From contig BQMF02000011.1 of the NCBI GenBank assembly GCA_027922465.2, positions 1,488,001-1,552,000 of the forward strand: a DNA stretch of 64,000 nucleotides. The letters run 5' to 3'. The notes below the pieces were generated by a model. The model did not search any database, had not been told where the DNA came from, and saw nothing but the letters and a program-made list of their open reading frames with translations. This DNA is from Turritopsis dohrnii (taxonomy: Eukaryota; Cnidaria; Hydrozoa; Anthoathecata; Oceaniidae). This document shows positions 33,646 through 43,700 of the stretch, one piece after another (within the stretch, counting starts at the first letter, position 1; every line of letters starts with the position of its first letter). Position numbers and translations under genes: made by a program.

Positions 33646-35304
33646 ATGTCGGATGGTGTAGAATCAAATTTAAACAGAATCCTTTTCAAAAACGAAACTA
33701 ACACACGAGTGAAAGTTTACTTTTACTACATATGGGACTACATTTGCCGGGCATCAAACACATCAAAATTTATTGAGCCACAACAGTCATATTACAAAGA
33801 AAACAGTTGGAAGTTCAAGTATCGAGTTGAAAGTGACGAAATCCTCTCAGATGTACAAGTAAGCAAAGACGCATCAATAGTTGATATTCGTAGATATGGG
33901 AATTTTAAAACGGACGATTTCAACAAGGCTGATTATGAGTCATTGAGGAAAGATACACTCGATCTATACAGATTTAAAGAAAAACACAAATGGGGGGAGA
34001 ACGACCACGAACATTTAGATCTCTATAAGGTCTTAGGACTTGATATTAAGGAGATAAGAAAACTTGATAGAGATGAGGGAACGACTAAAATAAAAGAAGC
34101 ATTTTTCGAGAAGATCAAAAAGTTTCATCGAGACAAACAACTCCAACGTGGTGGTGGTGATGAAATTGACTATGATGCAATCACTGTAGAGATAATTAAG
34201 GCTTACGGTATTCTTCGAGATCCAATCCAAAGAGCAGCATACAACAATCATGTGTTATTTACTGGCAAGAAAGGATGGAGAAATAAGATCAATCCCTTTT
34301 TGTGGCCGGAGATGTTCAAAAATTTTTTCACCTCCATATTTTGGCCAGACGTTGGATCTGAGGATGAAGAAAAACAAAGAAAGTGGAAACTTGCAAAAAG
34401 GTTGGTATATTTAGCTACCTCTATTGGTCTTTTTGCTGGAGGAATTTGTGTTATCGCACTAACGAGTGGATTGGTCTTAATACCGGTTGGATTCGCAATG
34501 GTGAGTGGAGGTATTTCTGGTGGAGTTCGTGCAGCATTGAAACAGAAATGTGACTTAGCAGATTATGTGATAGCTACAGGATTTGGAGCACTTGCAGGTG
34601 CAGCAACAGGTGGTGCATGCGCTGGAGCGATATCTGGAATTGCTGCAGGAGGAATTGGAACTGCTACAATGGCACAGCAAGCAGCTATTGGTGCCGCCAC
34701 AGGTGTCGTTGGTGGATTCACAAATTCTGTTGCGACTGACATCGAACAAATAGTTTGTGATGGAAAAGTTATATCATTAAAACAATTTGTTGGCCATGCT
34801 ATCGTTGGAACACTTTCTGGAGCAGCAGTGGGTGCGGTTGGTGGCACCATTGCAGGGAAACTTAATGCTAGTGTTACACAAGTAGCTGATGAGGCAGTGG
34901 AGCAAGTAGCCATTGCTGGTACCCGTAATATTGCCAGACAATTGGGTAACAAATGTTTGCAAACACTCGCTGAGGAATCCATTGAAACTGTGATCAATTC
35001 TACATCTCAGTTTATTGAAGAAAGGGCTAATAAAGATATTGAAAACCGCAGCTCACTAGATCATTTAAGTGCAGGCGTTGCCTCGTTCGGTAAATATGCA
35101 GGTATAAAATTTGGAGCGGCTGCAGCAAGGGCATCAGCAGCAAAAACTAAGATATTTCCATCGGCAATGGATCCAGGTCCTGAACGAGTGCAACCAAAAG
35201 GCATGCGTGCATTGGATGACGACACTTTACCGCATATGAAGAACAATGAAGCTCATCAATGTTTTGAGACAGCCGAGAGAGAAGCCAGAATGTTAATACT
35301 CTGA
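33646..35304 (+). CDS. J-like/glycine-rich membrane protein, family member 3 (full length)
   Basis: This encodes 552 residues from ATG 33646. That start matches the other family members and lies ten bases after a conserved splice acceptor; an in-frame ATG at 33571 falls in the probable intron. Layout: residues 1-100 an N-terminal domain of unknown fold; 124-202 J-like (DLYKVLGLD, EAFFEKIKKF, AYGILRDPIQRAAYN) with HRD at 161-163 instead of HPD; 218-232 an aromatic stretch (FLWPEMFKNFFTSIF); 252-405 long hydrophobic Gly/Ala-rich segments with GxxxG spacing (LIPVGFAMVSGG, GALAGAATGGACAGAISG, GAAVGAVGGTIAG); 410-470 helical and polar; and a polar tail. A membrane or pore-like location is inferred. 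Function unknown. Confidence 0.85.
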   Translation: MSDGVESNLNRILFKNETNTRVKVYFYYIWDYICRASNTSKFIEPQQSYYKENSWKFKYRVESDEILSDVQVSKDASIVDIRRYGNFKTDDFNKADYESLRKDTLDLYRFKEKHKWGENDHEHLDLYKVLGLDIKEIRKLDRDEGTTKIKEAFFEKIKKFHRDKQLQRGGGDEIDYDAITVEIIKAYGILRDPIQRAAYNNHVLFTGKKGWRNKINPFLWPEMFKNFFTSIFWPDVGSEDEEKQRKWKLAKRLVYLATSIGLFAGGICVIALTSGLVLIPVGFAMVSGGISGGVRAALKQKCDLADYVIATGFGALAGAATGGACAGAISGIAAGGIGTATMAQQAAIGAATGVVGGFTNSVATDIEQIVCDGKVISLKQFVGHAIVGTLSGAAVGAVGGTIAGKLNASVTQVADEAVEQVAIAGTRNIARQLGNKCLQTLAEESIETVINSTSQFIEERANKDIENRSSLDHLSAGVASFGKYAGIKFGAAAARASAAKTKIFPSAMDPGPERVQPKGMRALDDDTLPHMKNNEAHQCFETAEREARMLIL

Positions 35305-36628
35305 AATGATTAACTCTGTGTGTTGGTTTTGCCAGTTAGCTACTGCTTCTTTTCAAAGCACAATCATAGTATGAACATCTAACCTTAAACTCAGATTTTC
35401 GTCTTACAATGTTCGAAAGCATCCGATTGAAATGTCAAAGAAGTCCTTGGAACGAGGTTGAAATACATGTTGTATCTAATTGTATATTCTAAATATATAT
35501 TTTGGCTTCTGAAATGACTAAGAAAGTTATAATTGAAGCAAATACCTTCTAAAAGTTTTTAACATAACGAGAACTTTCTTGATCATTACGAGAACAAACT
35601 TAGCTTACATTTTAAGTCTTATTGAAGAAACCACCAGCCCCGACAGCTATAAACAGTAGAAATGTTCTACTGACCATGTTCCAGGACCATTTCAGTTTTG
35701 TTCACGCTTTTGAGTTTTTCAATTTTGTGTGTTTATTATCGTAATAGTCTTGTATTGTTTGTAAAAGTTTCTTTGAATTATTTTTTCAACAACTAGGTGC
35801 TTAAGGCACGTACGCCGAAGTAACAATCCACTCGATCTGAATTTTAATGTAAAGCATTTTTGTTTGAGTAGACTATTTACATTCTCTGTAACTATAACAA
35901 TAAAAGCTATTATAATTCCACTCGTCATGTTCGTAAAAGGGTAGTATTAAATTCAAATATGCTATTCTTTTATTTCCCAACCACTTCGATAATATACTTT
36001 TAGCACTCCATTTGGCCGAAGAATTCTCTGGTGGTCATTCAACACTAGACACAACCTGATGATCCATCAACATGCGATTTGTAGTTTCTGGAGTTTTAAG
36101 GCTATTTTTTTGTCCCCGAGATAACCACTTTGGACTTTAAACACTCGAGTGTAACGCTTTAAAATAATACTGGTACTAAAGTAAGATATAATCATCGAAA
36201 ACAAATTCTTTCATGCGTTCAGCTCCAAGAAGGGAACGAAAACTTTCGATGCAGTGCAGTTGAAACATTGTTGTACTTTGCTCTCGTTTGAAGCCTGAAG
36301 TTCGGATATCATAAGTTTTATGGTACTTGAAACCTAAGGAGAACACAAGGAAAAAGAAAGAAAGAAAGAAATAGAAAATCTAATAAAAGTTGCTTGAATA
36401 GCAGATGGTTCAGTTGTTAAGGGCAACTCAAAATGAAGTCCACAAAGAGAAAGAGATGAAAATATTTTAAATAATGAATTATTGAAGGAAAAAATCTTTC
36501 GCACTATAATAACACAATGCAGGAAAACGTTCTAAGAATGTGAGAATTGATATCAGAATACTTGAAGGTTTTTTTTTAGTTGTTTTTCGGCAGAAAGCAA
36601 CACAAACGTATTAATTCGTGAAATCATT
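35305..36628. other. Intergenic, no gene recognised
   Basis: It includes the 3' flank of the family gene and the 5' flank of the 36.6-kb gene. Only short frames occur. A GAAA run lies near 36355-36370. A possible 3' splice site (TTTTTCGGCAG, ending about 36593) precedes the next ATG by 36 bases. Confidence 0.5.
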
Positions 36629-37348
36629 ATGCTGTCATCAAATGGAGAAGTTCAGGATTTGATGAATTTAGAAAGTGCTTTAGTGTCGTTTATACGTCGG
36701 GTGAACGACGCTTTAATTTCCAGTCATTCGTTCCATGATTTAGTCAACGATTCAGATTATCAGAAACTGGTTATAAAACACGGAAAAGCGCATGGAATAC
36801 CATTAGGAAACCGACATCTCCTTCCAGGCTATTGGTTTACAGTATTTGTTGCGCCCTATGAAGCATTCCAGCGTGTTTTGGAAACCCAAAAATATGAAGA
36901 GAGCAGGCGGAAGGAGGATGCAAGCGACCAATCAACGCCAGAGGTGCAAGAAGCGATCAAGAAGTTTAAACATTTAGCAGGCATCAACCCACTGCAACCG
37001 CTAATCGAAAAGTTTCAGACCGAGATCGAGTTTCTGGTGAACAACCTGGACGGAGTGAGTGAGGGACTTCAAAACAAACGTACTGTGAAGCGTGTGCTGT
37101 CAGCTATATCTAGCGGTAGTTACGAATTCACCGAAGAAGAAGATTTGACATGTACTTTTTTCGATAACGATTCCTTGTGTGGTTATCGTTTCGAAGTGAC
37201 GATCAAGGTTGCAACGTTTAATCAGTTCGCCATCGATTTTTCAAAAGAGTTAGTGGACCTTATATGGCCAATCGTCGAAAACAATAAAACTATTCGTCGA
37301 GAAGTGGCGAAAATGTTTATTGGTCAAATCTTCTCTGAAGAACATTAG
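36629..37348 (+). CDS. Orphan intronless protein, 239 residues
   Basis: A single uninterrupted frame starts MLSSNGEVQDLMNLESALVS and ends EVAKMFIGQIFSEEH. It is rich in charged residues and predicted helices. A central hydrophobic patch reads LLPGYWFTVFVAPYEAF, and a possible amphipathic stretch follows (HLAGINPLQPLIEKFQTEIE). I see no signal peptide or family motif I can name. Codon use looks like that of the neighbouring real genes, and an AATAAA follows at 37365-37370, so a working gene is likely. It is convergent with UCHL5, whose stop lies about 415 bases away. Confidence 0.75.
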   Translation: MLSSNGEVQDLMNLESALVSFIRRVNDALISSHSFHDLVNDSDYQKLVIKHGKAHGIPLGNRHLLPGYWFTVFVAPYEAFQRVLETQKYEESRRKEDASDQSTPEVQEAIKKFKHLAGINPLQPLIEKFQTEIEFLVNNLDGVSEGLQNKRTVKRVLSAISSGSYEFTEEEDLTCTFFDNDSLCGYRFEVTIKVATFNQFAIDFSKELVDLIWPIVENNKTIRREVAKMFIGQIFSEEH

Positions 37349-37763
37349 ACCAGATGTTTGATTAAATAAATAATACAAAATATTAAGTTTTGGAAGCAAT
37401 CATCTGATAACTATTAAAGTGAAAAGAAAAAGGAAAAGAAAACAGATGTCTGTGATTGCTTGATTATTCAACCAGACCGTCTTTATAGATTCGAAAACAC
37501 AATATAGATTTACCAAGGGCATTTTTCTTTTGGGTCAAATTTTACATTAAATTGTATTGTTACAACTATAACAGTTCCTGGTTGTGCAAATATATGATCT
37601 GATAAATACACGCGGAAAACTTTACCCTTCTAATAGAAACAAAAATTCCAGTTTGTTCTATACGACGAGGGGTGCAAGTAAAAAATGGAACGTTTTCTAC
37701 CAACACCAGCGATTGGTATGCACGGAGGGTTTTCTTTTTAATCTTTTCTTCAAGGCAGAATTC

Positions 37764-40700
37764 TCATTTGTCAGTTTCGAGAAGTTTCTTCCTAGCTTTC
37801 TCACTTTCTTGTCTAGACTTCGTCAATTCCTTTGCCTAAAAATAAATCATAATTATGACCATGATCGGCTTTCATTACTCAGAAGTTTGTTCAAAAAAAA
37901 AATAAAAAATCATCGACTGTAGTAAATCTAACCTTCTCTACAAGTAACACTAATTTTCCCTTCTGTGCGAGAGTCTTTAATAGCTCCATGATAAATGGTA
38001 GATAGTTGTGACGCCTTCGAATATTTTCAATCTAAGAAGTAACCGTAATAAGGAAAAGCAACAAAACTAACATTAAGCTTGAAATATGGAAACTTATTAT
38101 ATACTTTATATCGGTTCATTTTTTCTTCTTCCTCCACCAACAAAGCTTGATATTTTCCAACATCCGATAATAACGCCCTACTTTCCGATGTCTCTCCACC
38201 ATTATTCTATAAGAAAAGACTTCAAAATAGATTATTTGACTAAATTTATTAAACTGTGCATTTCCATAACAATCCTAAATATCAACAAATAAAAAGAGTG
38301 GCTCGTCTGGAGTCAGTTATTAAAAAGTGGAAATATCTGTACTCGCCGAGAAATATAAGTGTAGACAACATGATCGTGAAATTTCATTGACTTGAAGATA
38401 TGAAGTTAAAACGTGATAGTCCAATACAGTCTAAAGGCCGGTTTTCAGTTCAATCGCTGCGGTCGCGCGACTGAGCGAACAGCTTTTTCATTCGCTCAGT
38501 AGTTGAAATGATTTGAACTACCAGGCGAACGAGATTGCGTCAGCCAATTAAAAATCAGATCGCTCATTCGTGCGACCACAGCGAATGAACTGAAAACCGG
38601 CCTTAATATAGCGTTGTGTACAGCTGCATGCATACGCAACCACACGAGATGTTTGAAAATTAAACTACAGCCTAAATCATAAGAGCGTGAGGACCTCAAG
38701 TTTCAGATACAGATTTTTTAACCATCAATTAATTTAGGTGTTTTCACTAGTAACCGTGTTAACAATGTTTACTGTTCTGTGGGAATGCCCTGACCAGGGA
38801 AAGAACAACTGAAGGGGAAATCCCACTCAACTACTGGTGTAATCAGTCAGTACTCAATCCTGCATATAACGTTGAAATAAAATAGATGAATAAATAAAGC
38901 ATTCTTTTATATAATTTGGAAGATTTTATCAAAGCTTTAAGTTTTATTTCAAGTTGATTTAAGAAAAGTTTGAATAAACGCCCGGGAATAATCGGAACTA
39001 CACTATCATGAGAATTTCATAAAATAGATTATATATCTTATCGGCCGAAAACGACGAATTTTTGGCGAGGTTAAAAAAATTTGTAATGATATCGAGAAAA
39101 TAAACAAAAAGCAAGCAATTAACGAAATTTCGAAAAAAGGTCGAAATTTTTCATCGGCTTAAATTACTCGTCGGACGAAAATGACGAATTTTTGGCCAAG
39201 TGACGAAAATTTGTACCGACAAAGTTTTTACCGATAAGGTATATGTATATTACTTATAAGGAAAAGAGAATAAGACATACGTGTTACGTAATTAACCTCT
39301 TTTTCAGGTCGAAACGTTCTAATGACGTTCTAATTGCCAACAGCAATTAACGGACTAATTAATTTGACGACGCAAAAACTATATTTGGTCAGATATAACA
39401 TCTCATCGAGACATTCAAAGATTGAATCCGTAAAACCGAAAAGAAATTGCGGGTTAATCCGGCAGTTTTCGGGAGTGCCACAAAACACAAAAACACAAAG
39501 ACTTGCTCGGGAGTGTGACGTACATAACTTCCAAAAACTTATTATTAGGATCGATCACCATGGCGGTATATTAAGGCGTTATTGATAATCTTCCTCGGAC
39601 GTTACCCGTACCGACATTTGTAATTTCAAACGGAAGAGAGCCTGGTTTAGTGGAGTGCGTGTCTTACACGACTGTCTGAATTGTAAGATTTTCACCTGGA
39701 GTGCGTGTCTTACACGACTGTCTGAATTGTAAGGTTTTCACCTGGAGTGCGTGTCTTACACGACTGTCTGAATTGTAAGGTTTTCACCTGGAGTGCGTGT
39801 CTTACACGACTGTCTGAATTGTAAGGTTTTCACCTGGAGTGCGTGTCTTACACGACTGTCTGAATTGTAAGGTTTTCACCTGGAGTGCGTGTCTTACACG
39901 ACTGTCTGAATTGTAAGGTTTTCAACTGAAGTAGGAAAGGTTCCCTAGGTATATAATATTTTCAAAAATCTGAATGACAACAACAACAAAATAGGAACGA
40001 ACATAAAGTCTTTCTTGCTTACGCGACAATCATGATCATGATCAGACGAGCATAACATACCTGCTGTAATAGAGAGGAGTGTTGTTGAGTTAAACTGTCA
40101 ATCTTCCTGCTGTACATCTGCTTTCTATCGCCAACGACAGCCATTAAATTGAAATGAATTTCCTCAGCAGAATATCTTCAAATAAGCAAAAGAAAAAGTC
40201 ATTGATAAGTTATCATTACAAATCCACGAGAACAGTTCGCTGAAGATTACTCACTTCTGCATTCTGCTTTCAATAACTGGTTTCACATGCTTCAACCAGC
40301 TTTCACTAGGTGCAGGTCCTGAACGTTTTACACAGATAATTTTTTATTAAAAAGAATGTGACCATAACTATGCAACATATTTCTGTCCTTTATTTCAGAA
40401 ACGATACACTTTTTTTCAGATGATTTAAAACTTTACAAGTTAAGTTACAAAGACAGATTCTTTATCATTTATAACTTCATGTTTATACACAACGATGAAA
40501 CAACAGAAGCTCTCCTCTTTCATAGTTATTCAAAATCTGCACAGGTTGTTGTAGATTGATCTCGAAATAAAAGTGAATAACGGATCGGTTATAAAACCAA
40601 GAGATGTTTACGTTACCAAGATCTACTGGACCTTCCTTTAATCCATCTAGTTCATACAATCGACCTTGAATTGGTAAGTAAGCAACGAAATGATAAGAAT

Positions 40701-43700
40701 CTTTATCATCATCTTTCATTGTGTTGTCAAACTCAAACATTTGTTGCCTAATGTGAAAAAAAAACCATACCAAATGACATATCAAACACAAGCAAAAGGA
40801 AATTTTTGAGAAGTCAATGTTGAATATCAGTGTTAATATTCACCTTGAGAAGCTGTTGTGAACTTTCTTGATTGTCTCAGAATTTGAAAGACTTAATCCT
40901 TTCAGCTAAAAAAAGACAAACCATAAAAAACTACAACCATAGGTTTTGAAGGATGAGAAAACCAAAGTGAATAGAAACTCACCGCTGGATCAAATTGTTT
41001 TGAAAATTCCTTAAACGATGAGAGAGTTTCTCCTAATTGCACGTCTTCATGCTCAGTATTGAGCAGGATACTGATGATGGCTTGAGTTGCACACGCATTG
41101 TTTATCACCTATTTAATATATAGAAAATATTACAATATAACTGCTCCTTCAGTAGACTGAGTTATGAAAAAATGTAAAGAGAAAATGGGGAAAAAAAAGA
41201 GGAAATGTTAAATTTGTTATCCTGTGTTACAGATAGGAAGCAGACAAAATTTGTCAGCATGAATAAATCAATTAATCTGTTTTAAACATTCACCACTTGT
41301 GTTTTATTAATTCTTGTATTATTTTTCACATTACTTGTTTAGCAAAGAAGATTTCATCCAAACGACTATCCTGTACAATAGAACCATCAGCTTCTTCACC
41401 AGACCTCCATTTGAACAGAAATATCATTCCATGAACAGGACTGCAGAATGAAAAATAAAGTAAAGATAACAACAAAATATCGTGATAAGAAGGATCAGAA
41501 AAATAACTGGGCAAATACGAAAAATACCTCAATCTGTCGAGAGTTTCCTCGTCAAGCGACCAAAGCTCTTCCACCTGAACACCAGTGCAACCTTTAAAAA
41601 TCAGTTGATAGTGAGAAGAACAATATTCTTTCAAGCCTTTACTAAAAGTTTAAATTAGGGACCTATCAGATTAATTACAATCTTCACTATTTAATGTGTT
41701 ACATCATAATAGAATTTGAAAGGTTTCTGTATAATGAATGAAGTTTCAGTACCGCCCTCCTAAATAACACAAGACAGGTCATGTATGTTAATTTTTTCCA
41801 CCCTAACATTGAATATACATTACAGTTTCTTATGACCATCAATAATCAACATGAGACGAAGAAACATAAATAAATTTCAAATTTAAACCACTGCATCTAC
41901 TTTAACCAAATTAATCTTTGCAAGATTTGCCTTTTTCGCAAAAGTTTGTACACGTAAAATTGTCGGGTCGCGAAAATTAATCCACACAAAATTTTTCAAA
42001 GTACTTGTTCGCGAAAATAAATCCAGTTTCTTGTTGATTTTCTTTTTGTTGTTTAATTTCTTTTTGTTTGCTAATTGGATCAAGAAATGACAAAATGAAC
42101 ACAAGTTAATTGAATAATATTTTCCCTTAAAAAAAGTGATACATCTTAAATCTAATCTAATCTTAAATGATGACATTTTCTTCTTGTTTTTTCTTTTTTG
42201 GAGGCATTGTTTTGCATCCTTCAAGAAACATTTTTCTTACGTCCATGGATTTTAGCTCCATTTTTTTCTTGGTTGCTATGACATTCTTAGGGCATTTCTT
42301 CTTTTCTTTCTGCTCATACTCCATTTTCAATTTGTCGCTAAGTATGGAGCCAAGAGATATTCCCGTCAAGTTTCCCAGCAATTGGAGAGTGGAGCTTTGA
42401 AAGAGGTAGAAGTCAATTTATGTTTGTCAACTCTCAAACCCTTTCACCCAGGATGGATTGTTGATTTCTATAATTACATCACTACACTTCTGGTGATATG
42501 GTAAGGAAGTAATCAACAATGAATGGGGTGCAGCAGGGATTGCTGATGCTAATTGTTTGGGTTTAAAAGAACTGTCAAACCGAGACCCAATAATGGGTGA
42601 CAATTTAACGTTCGAGGTGAGCACAAATGTCAATGCGTTATGTAAACTAATAGTCGATGAAAACTGTGATGAAACAGTAGCCTACTGTAACTTTTACCTG
42701 AAGAGTCTATTTTTCAATTATAAACCTTTTGACTGTGAAAATAAATCCACGAAACAACCATTCGTGAAAATTAATTCCCGCGAAATTTTTCAAAGTGCTT
42801 ATTCGCGAAAATAAATCAAAAAAATTTCGCAAGTTTTTGAAGTCACAAAAATTAATCTCGCAAAAATTAATCCGATTAAAGTATACATCCCGTAGTAATA
42901 CCCAAGTGTATCAATGTTTCTGGAGCAGCATCTACACTTGGGGAAAGTTTGTTCCCAATTCCGTCATGTTGTTTGATAAACTTAAGTCAAGAAACATGAG
43001 ACAATGGATGTTTCGTTGAAATTCATGAAAACAAAGCAGAATTGTGAGTGGGAAAATAACTACATTGACTGAGATGAACTGTCATTCTTTTACTGCTACA
43101 CGATACCTAATACTCATTATATGTTTTTTATTATCTCCGAACTCTAACCCATAGGATAAAACTAAAAACAAAGCATTTCCATTTATAACTTCTTTATAAG
43201 TTTAAATGTTCCATTTAAAAGGACTGTTTAATTCATTTGAAATAATTCATTTGAAAACATATACACCAACGGAGAGAAAAACGGCTCTCTGACTGAGCAT
43301 GAGAAAGATGTACTACAAGAGTAAATTCTGCAATATGATTTGATTTCGAAAAGCTGCTACCAGATTGTTTCAGTAGTTTTTAGTTTCAAGCAACACATCA
43401 AATTCAGATTGAAACTGTTGAAGATCACAAAAAATTGTCCAAAAGTTGACATGATAAGACTTTGATACGACGTAAATATCATCAACTTCAGAAAAACGAT
43501 AGCTTTCTGCATCTAAACACACAGCCTTGGAGAAGAGCAAGGGATTCTCCATACAATCTAACCTTGGTTTCAAACAACCATGTAACTCTTTCAGCACAGC
43601 AGCCATAGCCAAACTAATCTTGGCCATGATTAGTTTTTTGACCAATGAAGCACGGCATTCCTGAGTGTATTAGCATTTAATAAATGATCGACAAAACTGT

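Noticed and set aside
34563..34997. A 144-codon minus-strand frame
   Set aside because: It is an antisense shadow of the Gly/Ala-rich region of the gene at 33646-35304.
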